From the NCBI RefSeq assembly GCF_004335005.1, contig NZ_RQRT01000012.1:1-64000 (forward strand): a stretch of 64,000 nt of DNA. Direction: 5' to 3'. Source of the DNA: Paracoccus nototheniae. GTDB taxonomy: Bacteria; Pseudomonadota; Alphaproteobacteria; Rhodobacterales; Rhodobacteraceae. The translations under genes and the position numbers were made by a program. This document shows, piece after piece, positions 36,040 to 43,550 of the stretch. The notes below the pieces were generated by a model. The model had not been told where the DNA came from. It did no database searches and saw only the letters and a program-made list of their open reading frames with translations. The number at the start of each line of letters is the position of its first letter. Positions within the stretch are counted from its first letter, which is position 1.

Positions 36040-36595
36040 CGAGGGTGTCACCCGCCTCGTCAGCAGACAGTCTGCCATGCAGGGTTGCAGCCTTCACCTG
36101 CATGTTGCGAAGCATGGCCCCGACCACCTTCTTCAGATTTTCCACCTCGTCGTTCGCCTGGCGGATGCGTTCGATCTGCTCCGGTGATGGATTTGCAGTC
36201 CCGGTCTTCTTCACAGACACCGACAGAGCCGCCGCGATCTGGTTAAAATTGCCGCCTAAAGCGGTCAGGTGCCTCATGGCTTCTGCAAGAAACTGTTCTT
36301 CAGCAGGGCTGGAATCGTAAAATCCGCCGACCGCCCGTGTCATTTTGCGCAAGAGAGCGGCCCTGCTCGACGCAACATTCTCCCGAACAAGCCTGTCTAG
36401 GCCAGCCTTCTCATGGGTCGTCACCTTCGCTCCGACGGTCACGTAGGCGGCGCGGTCTCCGAGGATAGCGCCCTGGCCGCTTTTGATCCGGTAGACCGTC
36501 GATGGCGCAACGCCGAGCTGCTGCGCGATTTTCGCGGCTGAATGACCCTGCGAAAGAAGGGTCCGAATGCGGTTCCGGCGCTCAAGAGGTTTCAC
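36032..36595 (-). CDS. MobC-like relaxosome accessory protein
   Basis: The 187-residue protein has an N-terminal helix-turn-helix (LLSQGHSAAKIAQQLGVAPS, TVYRIKSGQG) and a MobC-type domain (SSRAALLRKMTRAVGGF, LTALGGNFNQIAAALSVSVK). The C-terminal end is helical (NLKKVVGAMLRNMQVKAATL). GTG 36595 is chosen because GGAG lies 8 bases upstream; a TTG at 36616 is the only alternative further out. It probably binds the dyad at 36606-36622 and helps the relaxase, and may regulate its own operon. Confidence 0.75.
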   Translation of the reverse strand: MKPLERRNRIRTLLSQGHSAAKIAQQLGVAPSTVYRIKSGQGAILGDRAAYVTVGAKVTTHEKAGLDRLVRENVASSRAALLRKMTRAVGGFYDSSPAEEQFLAEAMRHLTALGGNFNQIAAALSVSVKKTGTANPSPEQIERIRQANDEVENLKKVVGAMLRNMQVKAATLHGRLSADEAGDTLDE

Positions 36596-36605
36596 ACAAA
36601 TGGCT

Positions 36606-36643
36606 CCAAAATGCAATTTTGGTTAACATTGGACATATCCTGC
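36606..36643 (+). other. oriT: oriT core: dyad and nic site
   Basis: A perfect dyad, CCAAAAT/ATTTTGG around GCA (36606-36622), is followed at 36636-36643 by TATCCTGC. That matches the IncP/Ti nic consensus YATCCTG|Y, with cleavage predicted after G36642 on the + strand. It lies just upstream of the relaxosome genes. With the + strand nicked, the 5' end of the transferred strand points right, making 36643 onward the leading region and the tra genes the last to enter. Confidence 0.7.
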
Positions 36644-36648
36644 AACTC

Positions 36649-36739
36649 AAACACTACCCTCTGACCCCCTCAATAACAATCCCTCGATGCCGCAGGCGTC
36701 GAAAAAGGGAATGTGGGGGGCAGAATGCGGGTAGTGTTT
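36649..36739. repeat. Large nested hairpin at the 5' end of the transferred strand
   Basis: AAACACTACCC (36649-36659) pairs GGGTAGTGTTT (36729-36739) perfectly. Inside, CTGACCCCC (36661-36669) can pair GGGGGGCAG (36715-36723), and TCGATGCC/GGCGTCGA (36684-36702) forms a central stem. The result is a cruciform-like element of about 90 bases, 6 bases from the nic site. Confidence 0.7.
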
Positions 36740-36778
36740 GGCAATTTCCTTCCCGAAGATCACAGATCGAAGGGCGCA

Positions 36779-36990
36779 GGGCATTTCGGGACAGGTTGCA
36801 TGCAACCTTCAATGCCCCTGAGAGCGCCGGAGAGAGCCGTGGAAGCCACAAAATAGGTTTTCGGCTACCCGGATACCGCAAAGGCCCAATCGTGGGCCTG
36901 TGGCGCTAAAAATCGCGCCTGACCTCCGGATGCGCCACCTCGCGCCCGCAGCTCTCTGCCAGGTCGCTTCAAAGCACATGGCTTGGCAGA
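36779..36990. repeat. Further leading-end palindromes
   Basis: There are three more dyads. GGTTGCATGCAACC (36794-36807) is enclosed by GGGCATT/AATGCCC. AGGCCCA/TGGGCCT with a 4-base loop lies at 36882-36899. TCTGCCA/TGGCAGA brackets the stretch from about 36955 to 36990. No gene is credible in 36596-37474, apart from the repeat array described separately. Confidence 0.6.
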
Positions 36991-37000
36991 AGGACCGGCC

Positions 37001-37372
37001 TTCCTCGGCATAGTGGTCATACTGGTACCACTAGGTGCGATAGGTGCGTTGGTTTCAGTAGGCGCTATGGTCGCATTAGGTGCATTAGGTGCATTAGGTG
37101 CACTAGGTGCATTAGGCGCACTGGATGCATTGGCTGATATGGGTCGGTTAGGTGGAGGGGTTTCACTAGGCGAGATGGGTGCACTAGGTGCGTTAGGCGC
37201 AAAAGGTGCTATAGGTGCGATAGGTGTGTTGGGTGCATTGGTTACAAAATTCGCAAACATCACAATAGTAGCTATAGCTACAATAGTGCCTTTGGGCATC
37301 ATAGTCGCACTAGCATGGATGGGTACGATGGTTGCACTAGTAGTACTGGGCACATCGGTCACAGTAGTATCT
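37001..37372. repeat. Phased 9-bp direct-repeat array (about 40 units)
   Basis: A 9-bp unit with consensus TAGGTGCAT repeats without any phase change for about 370 bp. The 24 best units are 37028-37243 (GGTGCATTA, GGTGCACTA, GGCGCACTG and similar), with more degenerate units on both sides. Two CAACTTTCG units follow at about 37380. Because 9 is a multiple of 3, both strands stay open and look like low-complexity proteins. The array lies between oriT and a VirC1/VirC2-like pair and is best read as a protein-binding array (centromere or overdrive-like). Confidence 0.85.
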
Positions 37373-37474
37373 TAGGTAGCAACTTTCGCAACTTTCGCAC
37401 TTGTCACAATGTCTCAGGCTGTCATAGCCTGGCAACAAGCAGACTTAGGGCTAAAAAATTCTAGTGAGGTTGGT

Positions 37475-38200
37475 ATGAGCGACGGATTCGATGTGGTGTC
37501 GGTGATAAACGCTAAGGGTGGCGCAGGAAAAACGTCACTCACCAAAGTTCTTATCAGCGCGGCATTGGCATCCGGGCAGAAAGTTGTCGCTTTTGATTGC
37601 GACCCTACGCAGAACTTAATGGGTTGGGTCGATAAAGCGAAAGAGGCCGGAAACTGGCCTTCGAACGCCGCAGCGTTCGAAGCGAGAACTGCCAAAGAGA
37701 TTGTTGAAGCTCTTAATCAGCTTACAGATGAAGGTTTCGATGGTTTGGTTTTTGTAGATACCGCAGGATTTGGCGACAAAGCATCATTGTACATGGTCAA
37801 CAACAGTGACTTTGTTATCCTTCCAATCATGCTTGGATCAGACTCTGTTGGGACCACTCTGGAAACAGCTACAGTTGTTACACAGATGGTCGACCAGTTA
37901 GACGAGGGCAAAAAGGCAGTTGTTAGGGTGGTTCGGTGCAACATTCCAACGTTGTCCAACAGGCGCAAAGGGCATAGCGAAAATTTTGACCGTCTAGGGC
38001 AACATCCTTTGTGCTTGAACGCTTATATTAGCAACTCGCCAATTATCGAACTTTGGACAGATGAAGGTCCTTTACATTCACGTTTTAAGCGTGAGGAAAA
38101 TACGGTTGAAGGAGCGAAGGCTCTAAACGCCAAAAACACGATGAAGGTTCTTCAAGAAGGTCTAGCTGTCATTAATGAACTGTTTGAGGAGGCGGAATGA
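37475..38200 (+). CDS. ParA-type ATPase, VirC1-like
   Basis: The 241-residue protein has the deviant Walker A INAKGGAGKTSLTKVLISAA (about residue 10), FDCDPTQNLMGWVDKAKEA, the Walker B region GLVFVDTAGFGDKASLY and a C-terminal helical part. The Trp-containing stretch after DCDP and the motif order resemble Agrobacterium VirC1 more than standard plasmid ParA. ATG 37475 follows GAGGT; an ATG at 37409 is poorly supported. VirC1 recruits relaxosomes to the transfer machine at the cell pole. A plain partition role is the alternative. Confidence 0.7.
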   Translation: MSDGFDVVSVINAKGGAGKTSLTKVLISAALASGQKVVAFDCDPTQNLMGWVDKAKEAGNWPSNAAAFEARTAKEIVEALNQLTDEGFDGLVFVDTAGFGDKASLYMVNNSDFVILPIMLGSDSVGTTLETATVVTQMVDQLDEGKKAVVRVVRCNIPTLSNRRKGHSENFDRLGQHPLCLNAYISNSPIIELWTDEGPLHSRFKREENTVEGAKALNAKNTMKVLQEGLAVINELFEEAE

Positions 38201-38883
38201 TGGCAAAAAGACGTTTCGAGATTGTTGAAACACCACTCCCTGAGTCCCGCATCCTGAACAAGTTCAAGGTCGGGAACGAAGATGATGAGGGCGTTCCTTC
38301 CGAAAAGAAGGCTGAGAAGGGGGGTCAGAAACCCTCTCAAGCGGATGTCTCTCAACCCGCAGCTCATGACAGCGGGTCACTTGCGGCCCATCAGGTGCCT
38401 TCTGATAGTGCTGATACTGCTGGCACTGACGATAGCAACGCAGATCTTCTGAAGGTATCTCAGGGTGAGCAAGAGAGTGCCGCAAAGCCTGAATTAACGG
38501 ACAATGTTCAAGCTAGCGAAACATTCTCGGTAAATTTCAAGGTTGGCGTCCCTGCTTCGTCATCTTCGGAGTATCACGAACTCAAAAAAAGAAGTGGTGT
38601 TACTGAAGACTTTCTTATGAAGCGGCTGATTTCTGTTTCATTTAAGATCATGGGAACAATGGATGTAGCAACCATTGTGATCCCTGCAGAGGTTCCGGCG
38701 AGCCTAGAGCCGATCCAAAGAAAAAAACACTACGCTAGGAAGTCACAGATTGCGCGCTTCCGCGAAGTCCACGACCCTTTGGAAATCTATTCTATCGCTG
38801 ATTGCTGCCGCCTTATGTATTTCGCTGCCTTCAAAGAGGCTGTGGCCGAGCTGTCTTCAAAACTGAATCGAGCCGCAAAATAG
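38197..38883 (+). CDS. VirC2/ParB-like DNA-binding partner
   Basis: The 228-residue protein overlaps the ATPase by 4 bases (ATGA). It has a disordered acidic N-terminal half rich in Ser, Ala and Asp. The compact C-terminal half (FSVNFKVGVPASSSSEYHEL, VTEDFLMKRLISVSFKIMG, REVHDPLEIYSIADCCRLMY) fits the layout of VirC2, a ribbon-helix-helix protein that binds overdrive beside the Ti border. It is the best candidate to bind the 9-bp array. The family assignment is tentative. Confidence 0.5.
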   Translation: MMAKRRFEIVETPLPESRILNKFKVGNEDDEGVPSEKKAEKGGQKPSQADVSQPAAHDSGSLAAHQVPSDSADTAGTDDSNADLLKVSQGEQESAAKPELTDNVQASETFSVNFKVGVPASSSSEYHELKKRSGVTEDFLMKRLISVSFKIMGTMDVATIVIPAEVPASLEPIQRKKHYARKSQIARFREVHDPLEIYSIADCCRLMYFAAFKEAVAELSSKLNRAAK

Positions 38884-38912
38884 TCTGCCCTTGGCGGGAA
38901 CGTAATCTCGAC

Positions 38913-39027
38913 CAGGATGGATTTGTCCACCCGTGGCCCATCTTGCGGCCACGGGCTTGCAGACCGCGAACGGAACGGCCCCCATAGAGCGAAGGCACGT
39001 GAGTGGGCTGTGGTCAAATCCATCCTG
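38913..39027. repeat. Long-range inverted repeat enclosing a hairpin
   Basis: CAGGATGGATTTGTCCAC (38913-38930) pairs with 39010-39027 at 17 of 18 positions. The loop contains a perfect 9-bp hairpin, CCCGTGGCC/GGCCACGGG (38930-38955). Together they make a branched structure in a 360-bp gap without a gene (38884-39245). It may be a terminator of the virC-like operon, a structured RNA or a single-strand origin. Confidence 0.6.
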
Positions 39028-39245
39028 TAAAGCGGCACCTTTCGCCACGCACCCGCGACGGCGCAGCCGGCGCCCAAAGCCGCCGTCAGGCGGCGTCTGC
39101 GTGAAACGCATAAGGATCATGTGGTGCGGCTTGCCGCGCTGCGATGTAAGGCGAAGCCTCGGGCGGGCGCGGTGGCGGCGAAGCTGCCAGCGCGCCCGCC
39201 CGACATTCTCCCTGCGCGCCAGGACAGAGGGGCAGGGCAGGGGGG

Positions 39246-39410
39246 TCAGCAGACCCCCACAAACCTTTCGCCACCCCGGCTGTCTATCTCGTAGATCAGA
39301 ACGGGCGATCCGATCCGGGCGGCGCGGCGTCTGCCGCGCCGCTCCGCTTCCGCCAACGTGGCGCACGGGATTGGCAGGTCGTCGGGGTCGTCGCGGATTT
39401 CGTAGGTCAC
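39246..39410 (-). CDS. Small protein of the ardC operon, unknown
   Basis: A 54-residue protein starts at GTG 39410, which overlaps the previous stop as GTGA. It begins VTYEIRDDPDDLPIPCATLA and ends GGERFVGVC. The middle is arginine-rich (AERRGRRRAARIG). The frame could extend to 39554, but that part overlaps the zinc-ribbon gene. No family was recognised. Confidence 0.5.
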   Translation of the reverse strand: MTYEIRDDPDDLPIPCATLAEAERRGRRRAARIGSPVLIYEIDSRGGERFVGVC

Positions 39411-39580
39411 AACGCGATCCCAGGTTTCACGTTTCCATCCCGGTCCAGCCAGCCCCGCGCCTCCGCGCAACCGATGCAGATGCAGGTTCCTGCTCCCCCG
39501 ACCGTGACAGGGGCCAGATAAACCGGGGGATTGGTCGTGCCGCATTTGCGGCACGACAGGTCGGGCAGGGGGCCGCTCAC
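39407..39580 (-). CDS. Small zinc-ribbon protein
   Basis: This 57-residue protein starts at GTG 39580, overlapping the ardC stop (GTGA). It has two Cys pairs, LSCRKCGTTNPP and CICIGCAEARGW, forming a probable zinc ribbon. Such micro-proteins often follow antirestriction genes on alphaproteobacterial plasmids. The role is unknown. Confidence 0.55.
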   Translation of the reverse strand: MSGPLPDLSCRKCGTTNPPVYLAPVTVGGAGTCICIGCAEARGWLDRDGNVKPGIAL

Positions 39581-40464
39581 GCGGCCGCCCTTTCTTCTTC
39601 GACGTGCTGGCGCTTGGTCAGCAGGTCGGCGGCTTTCTGTGCCTCGCTGGCGGCTTTGAAGATCATCCGTTTGTCGTCGTTCAAGGCGCGAAGCCAGCTC
39701 TTGATATATGCGCCAGACTGTCCAAAATCAGGCGTCAGGCCAAGCTTGGCGCAAAGCATGGCATTTCCCAATTCCGCCACAAGTTCTTCAAAAGCGTAAC
39801 TTTTTTTGTCTGAAAAGCGCGAAAAGCGATCAAGGCGGGTGCTATGACCAGTGGAATGCACTGCCTCATGTGCCAACGTCCCATAATAGCCTCCCGCGTT
39901 GTGGAACGTGGCAATCGGCGGCATGTGGATATAGTCGTCGGCGAGGCTGTAGTAGGCTTGCGGGTCGTCGGTGGTGCGGATTTCCACCCCGATCCCTGCA
40001 AAGAAAGCATCAAGCGCCGGGTCGGCCTCGGTCCCAAGGTCACGCGCGGCCTCGGCGGGGCTGCCATAGTATTCCGGGGCTAGGCCCTCGATCTGCTCGG
40101 CGTTGAACACGCTGTAGGATTTTAGGTAGGGCAGGCGGCGTTCTTCGCCGGTCTCTTTGTCCTCGCGGTCAAACGTCCCGTATTTGACAACCGTGGCACA
40201 ACGCTCTCCTTTACGCACGTTTCCGCCTGCCTCCTGAGCTTGGCGATAAGTAAACCAGAACGGGGCACGATAGCCTTTGGCGTCTGCGGCAAGCCACAGC
40301 ATCAGGACATTGATGCCGGAATAGGGTTCGCCGTTGCTGCGCAGCGGGAACGGTGCGCCACCCTTTTCGCCGGTCCAAGGCTTGCGCCATGCGGGGGTGC
40401 CGGACTCGATGCTGGCAATGATGCTGTCGGTGACGTGCTGGTAGAGGTCAAAAGATTTAGCCAT
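39577..40464 (-). CDS. ardC: ArdC-like antirestriction protein
   Basis: The 295-residue protein has an N-terminal ssDNA-binding ArdC domain (MAKSFDLYQHVTDSIIASIE, GTPAWRKPW, GINVLMLWLAADAKGY). A C-terminal zincin-like metallopeptidase domain carries HExxH in GTLAHEAVHSTGHSTRLDR and a downstream Glu in AFEELVAELGNAML. ArdC of IncW plasmids protects incoming DNA from restriction. GGAGG lies 7 bases before ATG 40464. It is the first gene after repeat copy A and is oriented toward oriT, fitting early expression in a recipient. Confidence 0.88.
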   Translation of the reverse strand: MAKSFDLYQHVTDSIIASIESGTPAWRKPWTGEKGGAPFPLRSNGEPYSGINVLMLWLAADAKGYRAPFWFTYRQAQEAGGNVRKGERCATVVKYGTFDREDKETGEERRLPYLKSYSVFNAEQIEGLAPEYYGSPAEAARDLGTEADPALDAFFAGIGVEIRTTDDPQAYYSLADDYIHMPPIATFHNAGGYYGTLAHEAVHSTGHSTRLDRFSRFSDKKSYAFEELVAELGNAMLCAKLGLTPDFGQSGAYIKSWLRALNDDKRMIFKAASEAQKAADLLTKRQHVEEERAAA

Positions 40465-40559
40465 GTCTGGCCTCCTTGTGGTGGTTGACGTGGTTCGCTT
40501 GCTGCGCCCCTTCCGCACCTCCTTTTTACTATGTATAACAACGCTTTCCTACTTATTTA

Positions 40560-40575
40560 TTGCCGTTTTCGGCAA
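40560..40575. promoter_or_regulatory. TTGCCG-N4-CGGCAA site upstream of ardC
   Basis: TTGCCG TTTT CGGCAA is a perfect 6-bp dyad 96 bases before the ardC start. It is extended by AT-rich arms (ATTTA/TAAAT with one bulged C). The same site occurs at 46273, 51858 and 47648. Confidence 0.65.
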
Positions 40576-41458
40576 CTAAATAGCTTGACCGAGGCACCCC
40601 CTTCGGGCTTCTTTTGATGCCTGAGGGGAGGGAGCGCACAGCCCCGCAAGGGGCCAAAAAAGAAACTGTCACCGCAACGCGGTGTCCGTATTGGTGACGG
40701 TCGCGGATCGGCGCCTGGCCTGACTTCTTCGTCAGCCTTCGGGTCGGTCGCGCAAGGACCAGCAGGACGGATCGGTCGCAGACGCACAAGGGGACCGTGG
40801 AATACCGTAGGCCCGCAGGGGCAAGGATATGCCGCGAAAGCCCCTTGGGTGGATGGGGACGATCTGTCAGGCGCAGGACGCGACCAGGCCGAAGGGTGAC
40901 AGTCAGGCCCGTCCCGTCGCGATAAGGAACGCCACGCAGGGGGCGTTTGGCTTGTCCAAATCCCCCCGGAGGGGCGATCACCGCGCTTGCGCGGGGATCT
41001 TGGTATTCTGGAAAGGGAAGGGGGGTAGCTCTGCTGCATCGGCTGTCACAGGGCACCCGGTTGCCCACAGGCTGACGCTCGATCCCTGTGGTCTCGCTTA
41101 CAGCCTGCTCCGGTCCCGCGCCTTCACTCCCAAGGTCGTTCCCGGCGCGCGACTGGACAACCGGGTGCCCTATGCCAGCCCTGTCCAGCCCTGACTGACG
41201 AACGGAAGGGCAGGGCCTTGCAGGCGTCGAGCTGGACGCGCCTTCATAGAGCGAAGGAAGGCGAGACGTCCTGTGGGCAGGCTGGCCCTTGCGCGAGCGA
41301 TCGTGACCCGAAGGGCCGAGACTATCGCCCTGGGCCGACTATTGCGCCACCGCGCGGACTGGTTCGGAGAGACAGACCGCGCGGGATCAGGCGCAAAGGA
41401 GGGGCAGGGGGATAGGCTCGGGGCGCAGGCCGGTGCAGCCGGCCAAGCCTAGAGCGCG

Positions 41459-41515
41459 GTCCCTCGGGGCGGGCGGTCCAGGGCGATCAGCCCTAGACCG
41501 AACGAACCGAGGGAC
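41459..41515. repeat. Variable hairpin, copy A (imperfect arms)
   Basis: The conserved frame GTCCCTCG...AGGGC-GATCA-GCCCT...CGAGGGAC is kept. The variable inner arm on the left is GGGCGGGCGG-like while the right is CCGAACGAACC-like, giving 4 mismatches in 20 pairs. It looks like a recombinant of two hairpin types. Confidence 0.7.
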
Positions 41516-41601
41516 GCCGCCATGATAGAGGCGCTACCGCCCCCGGCTTTAAGCCCCCGCGTGGATAATCAAAGAAGGATGAATTACCGGTCCGAAACTT
41601 T

Positions 41602-41838
41602 TCACATGAAGGGTATTAGCGACAAAGCTGCATCGAAAAGTTTGGCAGCATGGAACATTGCATAGTTGAAAGCGTGAACCGCAGCGCCAACCAAACCGCA
41701 TAATACGATGAATAGGAAAACCACCATGCCGTCTGAAAGTGAGCTGCCTTTGCCTGCAACGCGCCGTGCTTCGTCAGCCGTCTTGCGGCGCTTGTGCGCC
41801 CAGTAAAAGAACGCAGCGCCGTTCTGAGAATAACCCAT
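41602..41838 (-). CDS. Small membrane protein
   Basis: The 78-residue protein starts at ATG 41838 after AAAGGAGAT. A basic N-terminal part (WAHKRRKTADEARRVAGKGS) precedes one or two membrane segments (MVVFLFIVLCGLVGAAVHAF). No family was recognised. It is oriented toward oriT like its neighbours. Confidence 0.6.
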   Translation of the reverse strand: MGYSQNGAAFFYWAHKRRKTADEARRVAGKGSSLSDGMVVFLFIVLCGLVGAAVHAFNYAMFHAAKLFDAALSLIPFM

Positions 41839-41925
41839 CGTTCATCTCCTTTGCGGCAATCTTTTCAAAAATCAAAAGCTCCTGGCGCAATAGGATGAAG
41901 TGGTTATCACAAAATAAGAGATTTG

Positions 41926-42342
41926 TCACTTGAGATCCGTTTGCGAAAAATCGTTGCCCTTGTAGAGCAACTTGACATGATAGGCTTTAGCGCAAGCGTA
42001 GGCAAAGCAGTCGCCAAAGTTCAACTGAGCCGGATGGTTTACGGTCTTCCCGTAGGTTCGCGCGGCCTCTTGTGCCAAGCGTCCAATGCCTCCCGTTATG
42101 TGAATATCTCGCGCGCCTATAACGTCCAGGAAGTCGTTGACGATCCGCTCAGCACGTTCGTGCGTTTCAGCATTTCGGCCCGTGTCCCCTTCAAGGCGTC
42201 GAGCGATGGCAAGCGATGCTTCGAACCGCGCCAGCGGTGAGCAGTAAAGCTGCCCCTGCAAACCCTCGATGTGCTGAAGATGGGCCGTGGCATCTGGCTC
42301 GTCGCCCAGGATGGCAACGATCACGGACGCGTCCAAAAACAT
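41926..42342 (-). CDS. vapC: VapC toxin (PIN-domain RNase)
   Basis: The 138-residue PIN protein has the four acidic residues of VapC: MFLDASVIVAIL (Asp), SPLARFEASLAIAR (Glu), and NFGDCFAYACAKA (Asp), with a further acidic residue in YKGNDFSQTDL. Its start overlaps the vapB stop by one base. VapC cleaves RNA and is held inactive by VapB; on a plasmid the pair stabilises inheritance. Confidence 0.88.
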   Translation of the reverse strand: MFLDASVIVAILGDEPDATAHLQHIEGLQGQLYCSPLARFEASLAIARRLEGDTGRNAETHERAERIVNDFLDVIGARDIHITGGIGRLAQEAARTYGKTVNHPAQLNFGDCFAYACAKAYHVKLLYKGNDFSQTDLK

Positions 42343-42587
42343 CAGGTGTCACCCCACATTTCATCACTAAATTTTTTCATGTCGAAGTCTGGATTCACTG
42401 CACCAAGGTCTGCGACACGAGATTGCAAAGGCTTGATTTTATCAAAGATCGAGGTTTGGTTCAGCTTCGCATCAAGCGCAGCCTGTAGCGCCTCTCGCAC
42501 TGCGTCTGTTTTGGTCTTGGCACCTGTGATGCGCATGACCTGCTCAGCAAGAGCATCAACCTTGTCGTCACGAATGTAGAGCGGCAT
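42342..42587 (-). CDS. vapB: VapB antitoxin
   Basis: The 81-residue protein begins MPLYIRDDKVDALAEQVMRI, then TGAKTKTDAVREALQAALDA, a ribbon-helix-helix of the PSK/VapB type. A C-terminal toxin-binding tail follows. ATG 42587 is preceded by GAGGG. ATATCC dyads upstream are the probable auto-operator. Confidence 0.85.
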   Translation of the reverse strand: MPLYIRDDKVDALAEQVMRITGAKTKTDAVREALQAALDAKLNQTSIFDKIKPLQSRVADLGAVNPDFDMKKFSDEMWGDT

Positions 42588-42634
42588 CGAATATCCCTCG
42601 TTGCATATCCCGGATATTAGCAAACGAATATCCT
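42588..42634. promoter_or_regulatory. vapBC operator region
   Basis: The dyad ATATCC-C-GGATAT (42605-42617) is flanked by further AATATCC copies at about 42589 and 42627. Such repeated half-sites are typical targets of VapBC complexes. Confidence 0.55.
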
Positions 42635-42687
42635 GCCGTCTAGGTGCGCGCGGCCGCAAGGCCGTGCTGCGGCGCGCAAGCGCCGGG

Positions 42688-42723
42688 CCGGTGCGGTAGG
42701 GTTCTTGGACCCTACCGCACCGG
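42688..42723. terminator. Strong hairpin upstream of vapB
   Basis: CCGGTGCGGTAGGGT and ACCCTACCGCACCGG form a perfect 15-bp stem around TTCTTG (loop 42703-42708). There is no clear T-run, so it may end transcription from the right or act as a structural element. Confidence 0.55.
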
Positions 42724-42789
42724 CCAATCAAAGCTCGATCCTGGGCGTGTCAGACGATGATCGCCATTGAGGCGGGCGCATGGATAAGG

Positions 42790-43035
42790 TCACTTTTCCA
42801 TAAGGTAGGTCTGCTGCGCTGCCTGATCGGACGATGAGAAAGAAAGCTGGTGGTGGTCTGCAAAGTGCCGCAGATCACACAGCGCAAATTCCAGAAGGTC
42901 TCCGACATGCCCTTTTACCTCGGGATAGAGCGTTGTCAGCATTTCAAAAATAATCTTCGAATGAGTGGCTGGTGCGCTGCTAGGTTCCGCTTGGCCCTCA
43001 TTCCCGGCCATCAGATTTGAATGATTTTGCGCCAT
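42790..43035 (-). CDS. Hypothetical protein
   Basis: The 81-residue protein starts at ATG 43035 with TTAGGAG upstream. It reads MAQNHSNLMAGNEGQAEPSS, then IIFEMLTTLYPEVKGHVGDL and HFADHHQLSFSSSDQAAQQT. It is mostly helical with no recognised family. It lies in the leftward leading-region set. Confidence 0.5.
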   Translation of the reverse strand: MAQNHSNLMAGNEGQAEPSSAPATHSKIIFEMLTTLYPEVKGHVGDLLEFALCDLRHFADHHQLSFSSSDQAAQQTYLMEK

Positions 43036-43158
43036 TAGCGGACTCCTAAGTAACGAATTTCAATGGGTGATAGGTCACCCCATCCACCCTCATTGTTTAT
43101 CTTATTAGGTAGAGAAATCCCATATACCAAATAATTAGTCAGACAATAAAGTCCTGAT

Positions 43159-43374
43159 TCATAGATGCGACATTGACGGAGGCATTCGAGCCAACCCAAT
43201 TAATTCATAGATGCCGCTTACAGGGTTCAGAACATACAGCGCATTCCCACGCAATTCGACTTTAAGAACATCAAGGCTATGCCCTGCTTTTTCAAAAACA
43301 GAAAGTATTTCCTCGGCCATGGCGCGGCTGATCTCTGCCTTGCACGACTGCTCTAGTCTCATTGATCCCAACAT
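43159..43374 (-). CDS. Hypothetical protein
   Basis: This 71-residue protein starts at ATG 43374 after AGAGGG; a TTG at 43404 is less likely. It contains AEISRAMAEEILSVFEKAGH and LKVELRGNALYVLNPVSGIY. No family was recognised. Confidence 0.45.
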   Translation of the reverse strand: MLGSMRLEQSCKAEISRAMAEEILSVFEKAGHSLDVLKVELRGNALYVLNPVSGIYELIGLARMPPSMSHL

Positions 43375-43495
43375 AAAATGTAGCCCTCTTGAACACTGGC
43401 GCAACTCTTAGAGGCGACAACGAACAAGGATAGTGACAAGACCAAAAGGACAGGCAAAAAGGTCTATTTAGCGTTTTTGGTTGACAAATCTTAAT

Positions 43496-43515
43496 GGCCC
43501 CGCCGAAGCGGGGCC
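43496..43515 (-). terminator. Terminator of the methyltransferase operon
   Basis: GGCCCCGC/GCGGGGCC with a CGAA loop lies 36 bases after the stop of the 43551-44990 gene on the reverse strand. Confidence 0.65.
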
Positions 43516-43550
43516 TAAGCTACTCTGACACTGAACGAAGTAGGGTTTGC

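Larger units (their letters stand above)
40465..41523. repeat. 1.05-kb structured non-coding repeat, copy A
   Basis: This copy is nearly identical to 51763-52817 (a handful of substitutions outside the terminal hairpin) and to both arms of a mosaic copy at 46179-47590. From left to right it contains the leader and ribosome site of ardC, a TATACA box on the reverse strand (about 40530), the TTGCCG-N4-CGGCAA site, many GC-rich hairpins and a 12-bp inverted repeat GGGCACCCGGTT/AACCGGGTGCCC (41051-41062, 41159-41170). The variable hairpin at 41459-41515 comes last. Open frames in it (for example 40553-41068) lack ribosome sites and are shadows. It is a candidate single-strand promoter/leader. Confidence 0.85.

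Noticed and set aside
36999..37372. CRISPR array
   Set aside because: The repeats are 9 bp and contiguous, without spacers, and no cas genes are present anywhere in the window.
36983..37375. 130-residue Ala/Gly/Leu-rich frame (+) and the Ala/Pro/Asn-rich frame on the other strand
   Set aside because: Both result from a 9-bp repeat that keeps any frame open. No ribosome site is present, and the DNA repeat is the simpler explanation.
40553..41068. 171-residue reverse frame, repeated at 51851-52366 and partly at 46289-46726
   Set aside because: Repeated only because the DNA is duplicated. No ribosome site, arginine/proline-rich composition, several frames open at once, and the copy B version diverges.
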